From: Variovorax sp. OV700
GTDB taxonomy: Bacteria; Pseudomonadota; Gammaproteobacteria; Burkholderiales; Burkholderiaceae_C
DNA: 64,000 nucleotides
Direction: 5' to 3'
NCBI RefSeq assembly: GCF_900099805.1
Contig: NZ_FNDR01000001.1
Span: 186,001 to 250,000, forward strand
Positions within the stretch are counted from its first letter, which is position 1. Every line of letters starts with the position of its first letter. The notes under the pieces were generated by a model. That model was not told the origin of the DNA, did no database searches, and worked only from the letters and a program-made list of their open reading frames with translations. Below are positions 25,115 to 33,462 of this stretch, piece by piece. Both the position numbers and the translations under genes were made by a program.

Positions 25115-26343
25115 TGCACGCGCCCCTTCTTCTGCGCCTTGACCGCATCTGTCAGGCGTCGAGCCACGTCGGCGACGCTCGGCAGCCCATCTGCGTACAA
25201 CGGCCGGAGCGGCAACATCACCGAGCCGTCGGTGCGGAACAGATGGCCGCCGGAACCGATGCCCGGCGTCGACACGGGAATGAACACATGCTCACGCGCA
25301 TCGTGCGGCAGGCGCATGGCCGGATGGCCGAGCACGATGCACGGCACCTCCGTAGGGGGTGGCGAAGGCTCGGGGCCGTAGCTCGACACCCACAGCAGCG
25401 TGTCCGCCCCGCGGTCCGCCAACAGGCGTTCGGCATCGAAGCACAGCGGCTCGTGCTCCAAGCCCAACGGCCCGGCCCGCGAGCGCAGCGGCAGGCCCGA
25501 CAGCCAGGCGAACACCTGGTTCACGGTGGAAGCACCATCGCCGCCGCCCAGCGGCAGCGAGGCTGCGCGCGTGCTGCGGTTGAGCGTGCCGACGATGCGC
25601 TGGATGGCCTCGATGATCAGCGCTCCCTGGGCAGGCAGGCGGGCCGATTCGTACACCAGCACCGCATAGCGGGCCGCCTTCAGGCGCGCCGACAACGCCG
25701 CCAGCTCGGCGGGCACGCGATCGTCGTCCAACCGGACGCGGCCCGCCACGAGCGCAGCCAACAGGGCCACGGTGTCGAACAGGTCGCCGTGCAGGGGCAA
25801 GGTCTCGATGGCCAGGTCTTCGCGGTCCCCCGCTCCGCAGCGGTGGAAGAATTCAGGGTAGTGCGCCGTGGGCTCCACGGTCATGCAGACGATCAGGTCG
25901 GCGCGCGTGCGCACCTCTGCCAGCGTGGTGCTGAAGCCTCCGCGATCCTGCAATGCGCGCAGACCATGCATCAGCGCCTTTCCCTGTGCGGGGTCGCAGA
26001 TGGCACCCGTCTCGCAGGCCAGCGCATAGAGGGCTCGCGCGCCGGCGACGTCGGTGCCGAGGCCGCCGAACAGGGGCTGGCGGCTGACGGCCAGCAGAGA
26101 GGCGGCGGCGGCCAGCGCGGTATCGAGATTGCAGTCGCGGCCATCGACCCGTGGCTGCCCCGCGCTGGCGGTGGCATCGAAATTGGCCAGGCCATTGCGC
26201 GCACGCGGGCAATCGCTGCCCACGAGCTTCAGCGGCGTGCCGGGCGGCCCGATGTCGACGTCGAAGGTGTCGCACAACAGGGGACAAAACGGACAGGTCC
26301 ACGGGGCATTGGCGGGCTGCGTGGCAGTGTCGGATTCATTCAT
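25111..26343 (-). CDS. fhcB: Formyltransferase/hydrolase complex subunit B
   Basis: 410 residues from ATG 26343; an ATG at 26373 would add ten. Related to FwdB, the tungsten/molybdenum formate dehydrogenase-like subunit of methanogen formylmethanofuran dehydrogenase. The N-terminal cysteines C17, C20, C24 and C45 (TCPFCPLLC, SDCPRARNG) look like a retained iron-sulfur motif. In Fhc the subunit is not known to be redox-active and is thought structural. First gene of the fhcBADC-fae2-pabBC-HAD run. Confidence 0.92.
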   Translation of the reverse strand: MNESDTATQPANAPWTCPFCPLLCDTFDVDIGPPGTPLKLVGSDCPRARNGLANFDATASAGQPRVDGRDCNLDTALAAAASLLAVSRQPLFGGLGTDVAGARALYALACETGAICDPAQGKALMHGLRALQDRGGFSTTLAEVRTRADLIVCMTVEPTAHYPEFFHRCGAGDREDLAIETLPLHGDLFDTVALLAALVAGRVRLDDDRVPAELAALSARLKAARYAVLVYESARLPAQGALIIEAIQRIVGTLNRSTRAASLPLGGGDGASTVNQVFAWLSGLPLRSRAGPLGLEHEPLCFDAERLLADRGADTLLWVSSYGPEPSPPPTEVPCIVLGHPAMRLPHDAREHVFIPVSTPGIGSGGHLFRTDGSVMLPLRPLYADGLPSVADVARRLTDAVKAQKKGRVQ

Positions 26344-26408
26344 GGGCAGGCCACCACGCAAGCCATGTGCCATTCAGCCGCAAGGCCCGTGCGCCTAGGG
26401 GTAGCACC

Positions 26409-26456
26409 CTATGACACACAGTTTGTGAGACATAGTGTTGCGCTTTTGGCGGTCAA
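26409..26456 (-). promoter_or_regulatory. Candidate fhc operon promoter with overlapping inverted repeat
   Basis: On the reverse strand TTGACC (26456-26451), 16 bases, then TATGTC (26434-26429) form a plausible -35/-10 pair about 85 bases before the fhcB ATG. A 27-base near-perfect inverted repeat (26409-26435), beginning CTATG and ending CATAG with ten further-inward positions mostly paired, covers the -10. This is the shape of an operator. Which regulator uses it is unknown. The rest of the 230-base gap to the HisA-like gene shows nothing else. Confidence 0.5.
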
Positions 26457-26574
26457 TGCGTGCCGGCGGGGGCCTCCGGCGGCGCATGCGAGCGCCATCG
26501 GGGATGGCACGGTTCGTGAGTGCAGCGGGTTGATGGCATGCCTCAACCACCCCCGTTGCGCCACCCCCGGCAGA

Positions 26575-27312
26575 TCAGCGGCGCACGCGCGGCAGTTGGA
26601 GGTCGTGCAGCGCGCTGGCCACCAGCCAGGCATCGGCGCCGGCCGCGCTGGCACGCGCCAGGTCCTCCTCACTGCGGATCCCGCCAGCACCGATCACGGT
26701 GGCGCCCGGTGCCAGGCGCCTCACGTCCTGAAGGGTTTCCAGGTCGGGCCCGGCGCCGGAGCCGACGCGCTCGAGCGTCATGACGATCAGCCGCTTTGGC
26801 CACAGGTCGACCGCCTCCCAGCAGCCGGCGTGGTCCAGGCGCTGGCCGCCGCGCCGGTCAAGCGACAGCGCGGCGCCCGACTGGCCCGCACCGGCGCTCT
26901 CTTCGTCCCTTGCGAAGCAGCGTTCCAGCGCCTCGCGCGAACGCAGCGATTCGCTGCCGTACACCAGCACGATGCGCGACGCATACGGCGCCAGCTGGCC
27001 GCGCAGCGCCTCGCCGGCAGCTGCATCGGCCAGGCCCGCATCGAGCCACAGCTCGACCTCGGGCAGCGCCCGCAGCAGATCGGCCAGCACCGCGATCTGC
27101 ACCGCGCCGCCTTGCAGGGCATCGAGGTCGGCCACGTACAGCTGCCGCGCCGCGCAGTGGTCGCAAAGAATGCGCGCCACAGTGACCGGGTCGCTGCTGG
27201 CGCACAGCGCCGAAACGATCGGCCGGTAGGCCTTGCGGTCGCCGCGCACGGCCCTCACCACCTGGCCCTGCAGCAGGTCGACGACGGGGATCAGGTTCAG
27301 TTCGGAAGTCAT
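26575..27312 (-). CDS. HisA/HisF-like TIM-barrel protein of the H4MPT/methylofuran cluster
   Basis: 245 residues from ATG 27312. The N-terminus LIPVVDLLQGQVVRAVRGD is HisA-like, with LYVADLDALQGG, ELWLDAG and the phosphate-binding GAGGIRSEEDL. It lies with archaeal-type cofactor genes and not with his genes, so histidine synthesis is unlikely. Homologues occur in methylotroph C1 clusters; the reaction is not known to me. It is transcribed away from the ATP-grasp gene that starts 29 bases off, and toward fhcB. Confidence 0.82.
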   Translation of the reverse strand: MTSELNLIPVVDLLQGQVVRAVRGDRKAYRPIVSALCASSDPVTVARILCDHCAARQLYVADLDALQGGAVQIAVLADLLRALPEVELWLDAGLADAAAGEALRGQLAPYASRIVLVYGSESLRSREALERCFARDEESAGAGQSGAALSLDRRGGQRLDHAGCWEAVDLWPKRLIVMTLERVGSGAGPDLETLQDVRRLAPGATVIGAGGIRSEEDLARASAAGADAWLVASALHDLQLPRVRR

Positions 27313-27341
27313 GGGAAAGAGCCCGGAAAGTGGATGATGAA

Positions 27342-28331
27342 ATGACGACACGCGTTTTTGTTTACGAGTATCTCAGCGGCGGCGGATGGAGCGACTACGG
27401 CGACGATGCGGCCGCCGACGAGCTGTTGCCGCTGGGCCTGTCGATGCGCGATGCCATGGTGGCGGACCTGCGGCGCGTTGCCGATTGTTCGGTCTCGGCG
27501 GCGGTCTGCGAACCGGGGAACACCCTGCCCGCCGGCGCAGTGCCGCTGCGGCCGCGCGCCAACGAATCGGCCTTCGACTTCGTGGCGCGGCAAAGCGCGC
27601 TGCATGACCTGGTGTGGCTGGTGGCGCCCGAAACGGACGGCCTGCTGGCGCGCTTCCAGCGAACGGTGGGCAATGCGCGCTGGCTCGGCTGCAGCGTCGA
27701 AGCCATCGAACTCACGGCCGGCAAGAAAGCCACGCTCGCTCACCTGGCCGCCCACGGCGTGCAGACGACCCTGGCTTTTGCCGATGCGCCCGATATCGCA
27801 CGCTGGGTGGTCAAGCCCGACGATGGCGCGGGCGGCGTGGCCACCTACGTGCACACTCGCCAGGCGGATGCGCGGGGCGACATGGCACGGCGTACGGAGG
27901 CTGGCGCCACCTTGACCCTCGAGCCCTGGATCGAAGGCGAAGCCTTGAGCCTCTCGCTGCTGTGCACGGCGCAGAATGCCGAAATGCTGAGCATCAACCG
28001 CCAACGCATCTCCATCGACGAGCATGGAAGACTGTCCTTCGATGGCGTGAACGTCGATGCAGTGAGCCGCACCGATTCGCGCCGGGCTCCCCTGGCGGCA
28101 CTGGCCCAGCAGGTGGCGCGCGCCATCCCCGGACTGCACGGTTTCGCAGGCATCGACCTGGTCTGGCATCCGGAGCGCGGGCCGGTGGTGATCGAGGTCA
28201 ATCCGCGCGTCACCTGCGCCTATGTCGGGCTCTCGGCGGCGCTGGGCCGCAACCTGGCCGCGGAGCTGCTGGCAGACCGGCTGCACGGCTGCGGCGCTCA
28301 AGAACGGGAACTTGCGCGTGCCGTCGCCTGA
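27342..28331 (+). CDS. ATP-grasp ligase, MfnD-like (methylofuran glutamylation)
   Basis: 329 residues from ATG 27342 (GTG 27330 is possible). ATP-grasp features: WVVKPDDGAGG (nucleotide-binding Lys and Gly loop), LEPWIEGEALSLSLL, and GFAGIDLVW with VVIEVNPRVTCAYVGL (metal-binding Glu and Asn). It resembles the tyramine-glutamate ligase MfnD of methanogens, which adds Glu to the methanofuran core. In methylotrophs the core contains tyrosine, so the amine substrate would differ. It is coupled to the next gene, whose GTG start lies inside its end. Confidence 0.8.
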   Translation: MTTRVFVYEYLSGGGWSDYGDDAAADELLPLGLSMRDAMVADLRRVADCSVSAAVCEPGNTLPAGAVPLRPRANESAFDFVARQSALHDLVWLVAPETDGLLARFQRTVGNARWLGCSVEAIELTAGKKATLAHLAAHGVQTTLAFADAPDIARWVVKPDDGAGGVATYVHTRQADARGDMARRTEAGATLTLEPWIEGEALSLSLLCTAQNAEMLSINRQRISIDEHGRLSFDGVNVDAVSRTDSRRAPLAALAQQVARAIPGLHGFAGIDLVWHPERGPVVIEVNPRVTCAYVGLSAALGRNLAAELLADRLHGCGAQERELARAVA

Positions 28332-29418
28332 ACGCGCCACCGTCGGGTGGGACATCGGCGGCGCGCATGTCAAGGCCTGCCTGCTGCAAGGCGGCGAGGT
28401 GGTCGACGTGGCGCAATGGGGCTGTCCGCTCTGGCAGGGCCTCGATCATCTGACGCGCGCTCTGCAAGCCGCAGAGGCGCGCTGGCCTGGCCTGGGCGCA
28501 GCGCAGCATGCGGTGACCATGACCGGCGAAATGGTCGACCTCTTTCCCGATCGCGAAGCCGGCGTGCGAGGCATTGCCTCTGCGCTTTCGGCATCACTCC
28601 CCGTGCCGCCAGGCGCCCTGCACTTCTTTGCCGGCGATGCCGGTTGGTGCGCCACCGCCGCGGACGTTTCGCGGCACTGGGAGCACATTGCCTCGGCCAA
28701 TTGGCTCGCCACCGCGCGGCATGCGGCGCTTGTGTTCCCTGAAGGCGTGCTGGTCGACATCGGCAGCACCACCACCGACCTGATCGCGTTCGGCAACGAG
28801 GGCGTGCTGACCACCAGCCGCACCGACGCCGAACGCCTGGTGAGCGGCGAGCTCGCCTACCACGGCGTGGTGCGAACCCCGGTATGTGCGCTGACGCAGC
28901 GGATCGAATGGCGCGGCCAGGCACGGCACGTGATGAACGAGTTCTTCGCCACCACGGCCGACGTCTACCGGCTGTGTGGCGAGCTCGACCCGGCGCACGA
29001 CCTGTACCCGAGCGCCGACAACGCGGACAAGGGCCTGCCCGCAACGCGCCAACGCCTCGCGCGCATGGTGGGGCTGGACGAGCGCGACGCCTCCGCGGGC
29101 GAATGGCTGGATCTTGCGCGGGCCTGGCGCACGGCACAGGTCGACGCCATTGCCGGGCAGCTGCGCCGCGTGCTGGCCGCGCATGCGCTCTCGCGCGAGG
29201 CCGTGATCGTGAGCGCGGGCTGCGGTGCCTTCCTGGTGCCCGATCTGGCGGCCGCCGCGGCTGCCGAAAGTGCCGGTTCAGTCCCGCGCCGCTTTGCCGC
29301 CTACGGCGGCGACGTTGCGCGCGTGGCCCGCCATGCGGCCGCGGGCACCACCACCTGGGCACAGGTGTGCGCACCGAGCGTCGCGGTGGCGGCGCTGTTC
29401 GAACGGGAGCACGACTGA
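28318..29418 (+). CDS. MfnF-like H4MPT/methanofuran-pathway protein (hydantoinase A/oxoprolinase fold)
   Basis: 366 residues from GTG 28318 inside the end of the ATP-grasp gene (TTG 28312 also possible). ASKHA-fold phosphate motifs are seen: VGWDIGGAHVK near the start and DIGSTTTDLIAFG at 147-159, plus AGCGAFLVP near the end. Proteins of this type are listed as one-carbon transfer pathway proteins in methylotrophs, and the methanogen member MfnF condenses the furan phosphate with tyramine-glutamate. The same step in methylofuran synthesis is likely here. Confidence 0.82.
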   Translation: MPSPERATVGWDIGGAHVKACLLQGGEVVDVAQWGCPLWQGLDHLTRALQAAEARWPGLGAAQHAVTMTGEMVDLFPDREAGVRGIASALSASLPVPPGALHFFAGDAGWCATAADVSRHWEHIASANWLATARHAALVFPEGVLVDIGSTTTDLIAFGNEGVLTTSRTDAERLVSGELAYHGVVRTPVCALTQRIEWRGQARHVMNEFFATTADVYRLCGELDPAHDLYPSADNADKGLPATRQRLARMVGLDERDASAGEWLDLARAWRTAQVDAIAGQLRRVLAAHALSREAVIVSAGCGAFLVPDLAAAAAAESAGSVPRRFAAYGGDVARVARHAAAGTTTWAQVCAPSVAVAALFEREHD

Positions 29419-30017
29419 TGTGGGTCGTCAAGATCGGCGGCAGCCTTTGTTCGGACCCGGTGCTGCCGCAGTGGCTCGACCTCCTGACGCAGATCGGCGG
29501 CGGGCGCGTCACCGTGGTCTGCGGCGGCGGCACCTTTGCGGATGAAGTGCGGCGCGTGCAGTCGCACTGGCAGTTCAACGACCTGGCCGCCCACAACATG
29601 GCCGTGCTGGCCATGGCGCAGACGGCCTACCAGCTGCATGCGCTGAATCCGGGCTTGCAGCTGGCCACGCGCAAGACCGACATCCCCGACCTGCTGCGCC
29701 AGGGAAAGACGGCCTTGTGGCTGCCACTCGAACTGCGCCGCGACCACCCCGACGAGCGCACCGGGTGGGACGCCACGTCGGACACCATTGCGCTCGATCT
29801 GGCGAAGCATCTCAATGCCGAGCAACTGGTGCTGGTCAAGTCGTGCGCCATTGATCCACAGATGACGCTGGCGGAGCTTGGCGATGCCGGCGTGCTCGAC
29901 CAGCAGTTTGCCGAACAGTCCGACGACGCGGCTTTTCCGATCACGCTGCTTCACAAGAACCAGCTGGCGATCATGCGGTCGTTGCTGCTGGGCGAGGCCA
30001 CCTTCACGCCCCGCTGA
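29418..30017 (+). CDS. MfnE-like amino acid kinase family protein
   Basis: 199 residues. The N-terminus WVVKIGGSL and TVVCGGGTFADEVR are amino-acid-kinase phosphate loops. The methanogen relative MfnE phosphorylates 5-(aminomethyl)furan-3-methanol phosphate, activating the furan for coupling by MfnF. It shares one base with the preceding gene (TGATG) and forms an operon ATP-grasp, MfnF-like, MfnE-like. Convergent with the mfnB-like gene 27 bases away. Confidence 0.82.
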   Translation: MWVVKIGGSLCSDPVLPQWLDLLTQIGGGRVTVVCGGGTFADEVRRVQSHWQFNDLAAHNMAVLAMAQTAYQLHALNPGLQLATRKTDIPDLLRQGKTALWLPLELRRDHPDERTGWDATSDTIALDLAKHLNAEQLVLVKSCAIDPQMTLAELGDAGVLDQQFAEQSDDAAFPITLLHKNQLAIMRSLLLGEATFTPR

Positions 30018-30044
30018 ACACCGAGCTTGCCGGCGCAAGAAAGC

Positions 30045-30749
30045 TCAGGCCGCCGCCGGCTCCAGGGCGGCCTCTCCATGCAGCAGCGCGGCCAGTGCCG
30101 CGAGCCGCTCCGGGCAGAGCGCCGTCTTGCGGTCCGCCACGCACACTGCGCTGCGGAATCCCGCGAAGTCGGGCGCCAGCGCCTGCAGCAAGGGAATGTG
30201 CGCCACACGCAGCGCACCCGCCGCACCGGCCATTCGGCCCGATGCGCGCACCTTTGCCACGAAGGCGCGCAAGTCTGCCATCGGCACCGCATCGAACAGG
30301 CTGCCGGCGAGCTTGTCGGCGGTGTCGACCATGATCCCCGGAAAATCGAGTGCACAGGCGTGCGCGATCAGCGCAGCGTCCAGCCCGTTGTCGGCAATGA
30401 AGACCGGCACCACCGGCCAATCGCAAGCCGCCAGCGCATCAAGTACCGCAAAGGCTTCAGGGCCTCGCTCGATGCCGACCTTCACGTAGTCCACGCCGCA
30501 GGCACCCACCGCGTCCACTTGCGCACGAATGCGGTCCAGCGCATGCATCGGCAGGTCGCCGATGGTTGCGCTCACCGGAAGGCCGCTGCCATGCGCGCGC
30601 AATGCCCCCACGATGGCGCCGATGGTCGCCACGGGCAGACCGCCCAGCGCGCCGTCGCTGGGCTCCTTCAGATCGATGAAGTCGGCCCCGCCGCGGGCCG
30701 CGAGCAAGGCTTCGTCGACGCTGCGAACGCTCACCAGCATGCGCGTCAT
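30045..30749 (-). CDS. mfnB: MfnB-like 4-(hydroxymethyl)furan phosphate synthase (DUF556)
   Basis: 234 residues from ATG 30749. The family start MLVSVRSVDEALLAARGGADFIDLKEP and the segment GVDYVKVG, with Lys residues that would form the Schiff base and bind phosphate, match the archaeal enzyme that joins two glyceraldehyde 3-phosphate molecules to make the furan ring of methanofuran. Here it would make the furan of methylofuran. Start overlaps the stop of the DUF447 gene by four bases. Confidence 0.87.
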   Translation of the reverse strand: MTRMLVSVRSVDEALLAARGGADFIDLKEPSDGALGGLPVATIGAIVGALRAHGSGLPVSATIGDLPMHALDRIRAQVDAVGACGVDYVKVGIERGPEAFAVLDALAACDWPVVPVFIADNGLDAALIAHACALDFPGIMVDTADKLAGSLFDAVPMADLRAFVAKVRASGRMAGAAGALRVAHIPLLQALAPDFAGFRSAVCVADRKTALCPERLAALAALLHGEAALEPAAA

Positions 30750-31327
30750 GATGCGCGCTCCGGCATGCCCGTGCGGTGCTGCGCGACTGCGGCGCAGAGC
30801 CACTCCCAGGCTTCACGCTCTTCGGGTCCGGCGGTCTTGTCGATTGCAATCTGCAGGTAGGTCATTTCGGTTTCCACTTTCTCGGGAGGCAGCATGTGAA
30901 GGCGGCTGACCAGCACGGCCCCTTCGATCACCGCGGCCTGCGCACGGTTGAAGCCGACGAAGGGCGCGTGCGTGGCCTCGTGCACGGCCATCATGCGCAG
31001 CACCGGACGCTGTGCGTCGTCACGCTGCTCGGCTAACTTCAATTCGACGTGGCGCAGCGCGGCGGTAAGGCGCACGCCTTCGATGCGTTCGGCCGGCAGC
31101 GTGGGCCACGCCTTGCGGCCGGTCACGCAGCCGGCGAACACGCGGGTGTCGCAGACGATGTTGAGCACCGCATGGCCGGTGGCTACGATGTTGTCGTGCG
31201 TCGTCGAGGGCTTGAACGGCATCAGCAGGATGCCGCCCTCCTGGTAGCGGATGCCCATCGGCGCCACGTGCGGTTTGCCATCGGGAGCCACGGTGGTGAC
31301 CACGGCTTCGAAGATCTGGTCGTTCAT
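30746..31327 (-). CDS. DUF447 family protein, H4MPT-pathway associated
   Basis: 193 residues from ATG 31327. A split-barrel flavin-binding-like pattern is seen (FEAVVTTVAPDGKPHVAPMG and NIVATGHAVLNIVCD). DUF447 genes occur in archaea and in methylotrophs that have H4MPT. The reaction is not established; a redox step in cofactor synthesis would suit the fold. It overlaps both neighbours by four bases in the order DHPS-like, DUF447, mfnB. Confidence 0.8.
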   Translation of the reverse strand: MNDQIFEAVVTTVAPDGKPHVAPMGIRYQEGGILLMPFKPSTTHDNIVATGHAVLNIVCDTRVFAGCVTGRKAWPTLPAERIEGVRLTAALRHVELKLAEQRDDAQRPVLRMMAVHEATHAPFVGFNRAQAAVIEGAVLVSRLHMLPPEKVETEMTYLQIAIDKTAGPEEREAWEWLCAAVAQHRTGMPERAS

Positions 31328-32805
31328 GAGGGTGTCGGTGCGGTGGTGGTGCTCACGGCGCCGGGCTCGGCCGCGTTGTTGTTCTTTTTCGATGTCTTCA
31401 TGGTGGTTCCAGGCGCGCACCAGCGTGCGAGGTCTTCGGAAGGCCGCGGCGCAGCGCAGCCCCAGTCGAGCGGCTGATCCTGCACATAGCGCTTGCCGAG
31501 CTGCCAGGCGATCTCGGCGCGCGCGAGCTCCACGCCCATGTAGAACGCATGGTCGGCGTCGTCTTGCAGCTTGAGCTGCGGCCAGAGTTCGAAGGCGCCC
31601 TGCCCCAAACGCAGGCCGTCGCGGTTGTACACGTGCAGGCCCAGCGGCGATATCTGCACGCGGAAATTCGGGTCGCGCACCTGCGAGGCGATCTCGCTGA
31701 TTTCTTCGGGCGTGTCTGGGAACGGATGCTTCGCATGCACCGTCATCAGCGCATCGCTCATGCCCTTGGGCAGCGTGGCATTGCGTGCCGCCGCATGCAT
31801 GATGCGCCGCGCCCAGTCGGCCTCGCTCACCGCGCGGCGCGCATGCTGGCTCACCTGCGTGGTCAGCACGGCCGCCACGTTCAGCTCGGCCGCAATGCCG
31901 AACAGCACCGCGTTGATGCCGCTGGTGTCAGCCTCGGTCAGTTCCGTGAGGTTGCCAACGCCGAGCATGATCGGCGCATCGGGGAAGCGCTCACGCAGCC
32001 GGTGGTAGCGCACGATCGATGCGGTAAGGCCGAACGGGATCGGATCGAGGATCGAATCGGCCAGGAAGGCGCGGCCGCGCCGCTGCATCTGCGCCACGGC
32101 TTGGTACAGCGATTCTTCATCGGCCGGAACGCGCGGAATCAGCACCGGTGTGGATTCGACTTCATCGGCAATCCACAGGGTGTCGAGCGTGAGACTCAGC
32201 AAGTAGTCCGCACCGGCCTTGCCGCCCGTCAGCAGCTCCTGCGCCTCGCTCGAATCGACGCTCACCTGGAAGCCTTCGGCCTTCAATGCCCGCACGCTGT
32301 CGGCCAAGTGGTCGAAGCGCGTCTCGGGCAGGCAGCCCAGGTCGATGACGTTGGCACCGTCGGCCGCCAGCAGCCGCGCCCGCCCGATAATCTGCGGCAC
32401 CGTGAGCCGAGGCGCATCGACGATCTCGGCAAAGATCGCGACCTCGTACTCGTTGAGGTCGACCGCACGCGCACTGCGGTTGAAGTGGCGCGGCAGGTCT
32501 TTCAGTTCTTGCGGGCCGCGCTCCACCGGAACACCGAAGTGAAGGCTCAGGGCCTCGACGTCGCCGCGGCAGCGGCCCGGCACCATGATGCGGTCGGCGC
32601 GGCGCGGTGTGGCGCCCTCACCTTGGGCCTCGGTGACCACAGGTGCCGCGACGCGGCGGCGGATCATGTCGGCCGTCATCAGCGCGGCCACCTGCAACCC
32701 GATCTCTCGCACTTCCCATGTGAACGGTGCCGCCTCGATACCCGCCAGCACCCGCGTGAGGCTGGCTTGGGCGAGGCGCCCGGTCAGGAAGACGATGTGT
32801 TCCAT
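31324..32805 (-). CDS. Dihydropteroate-synthase-related protein (H4MPT synthesis)
   Basis: 493 residues. An N-terminal archaeal-type domain (MEHIVFLTGRLAQASLTRVL) precedes a TIM barrel with DHPS-like segments (DGANVIDLGCLPET, FQVSVDSSEAQELL, AFLADSILDPIPFG, LGVGNLTELT). The archaeal family of DHPS-related proteins fits; the reaction would be coupling pterin to the ribosylaminobenzene phosphate made by MptG, in analogy with DHPS, but it has not been proved for this family. The last 22 residues are low complexity. Start overlaps the dmrB-like gene by 22 bases. Confidence 0.83.
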   Translation of the reverse strand: MEHIVFLTGRLAQASLTRVLAGIEAAPFTWEVREIGLQVAALMTADMIRRRVAAPVVTEAQGEGATPRRADRIMVPGRCRGDVEALSLHFGVPVERGPQELKDLPRHFNRSARAVDLNEYEVAIFAEIVDAPRLTVPQIIGRARLLAADGANVIDLGCLPETRFDHLADSVRALKAEGFQVSVDSSEAQELLTGGKAGADYLLSLTLDTLWIADEVESTPVLIPRVPADEESLYQAVAQMQRRGRAFLADSILDPIPFGLTASIVRYHRLRERFPDAPIMLGVGNLTELTEADTSGINAVLFGIAAELNVAAVLTTQVSQHARRAVSEADWARRIMHAAARNATLPKGMSDALMTVHAKHPFPDTPEEISEIASQVRDPNFRVQISPLGLHVYNRDGLRLGQGAFELWPQLKLQDDADHAFYMGVELARAEIAWQLGKRYVQDQPLDWGCAAPRPSEDLARWCAPGTTMKTSKKNNNAAEPGAVSTTTAPTPS

Positions 32806-33443
32806 GCGAGAGAGAGTTCCTTCATGCGTGCATCGAGCACGGCTTCGAGTTCGGCCGGCGACGAGACCACGTGGCAGAAGTCGATGCCGCGCAGCCGCTC
32901 CACGTTGTCCAGTTCGATGCGCCGCGGACGCAGCGTGACCCAGTCATGCGGCGACTTGGTCACCACCACCGGTTCCGTATCGCATGCAAACACGATGCCA
33001 GGAATTCCGAGCTTGCCGGCCTGGGCGAACATGTTGGTCGGCAGGCTGTCGCTGATGCCGAAAGCGCACTTGGCCACCGTGTTGCTGGTGGCGGGCGCCA
33101 CCACCACCGTGTGATAGACGTCGTCGTAGAGCATGCCCACCGGCACGCCGCTCGCGGTCTTGTCGCGAAAGACGCGAAACCGTTTCTTCAGCGCCTCGAT
33201 GTGCAGCTTGTAGATGGGCAGCACCTCCTCGGCGGCGGCCGAGAGGAACAGGTCCACCGAGGGCAGCCGCGAGGCGAGCGCCAGCGACTCCTCCAGGAAG
33301 TGGCCGGAACCCGTGATGCACCACGCGATGCGCGAGCGCGGCAGCGAGGTCGGCAGCGGAGGCTCTCCGTCTTCGACCACCAGGGCCGCACCGCGTGGAT
33401 CGATCTTGTTGCCCGTAGCCGGTGGCTCCCCATTCGTCGTCAT
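32784..33443 (-). CDS. dmrB: Archaeal-type flavoprotein, DmrB-like dihydromethanopterin reductase
   Basis: 219 residues from ATG 33443. Flavoprotein fold with an FMN loop (IAWCITGSGHFLEES) and VVVAPATSNTVAKCAFGISD plus DSLPTNMFAQAGK, as in AfpA/DmrB. A Burkholderia member of the family, DmrB, reduces dihydromethanopterin to H4MPT with a low-potential donor, the last step of cofactor synthesis. The call by homology and context is good. Nineteen bases separate it from the preceding regulator gene, so they may share a transcript. Confidence 0.85.
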   Translation of the reverse strand: MTTNGEPPATGNKIDPRGAALVVEDGEPPLPTSLPRSRIAWCITGSGHFLEESLALASRLPSVDLFLSAAAEEVLPIYKLHIEALKKRFRVFRDKTASGVPVGMLYDDVYHTVVVAPATSNTVAKCAFGISDSLPTNMFAQAGKLGIPGIVFACDTEPVVVTKSPHDWVTLRPRRIELDNVERLRGIDFCHVVSSPAELEAVLDARMKELSLAWNTSSS

Positions 33444-33462
33444 GTCCAGCGAGCCCGTCGGC

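Noticed and set aside
26575..27312. Histidine synthesis gene hisA
   Set aside because: The N-terminal motif is similar but the gene lies in the C1 cofactor cluster with no other his genes.
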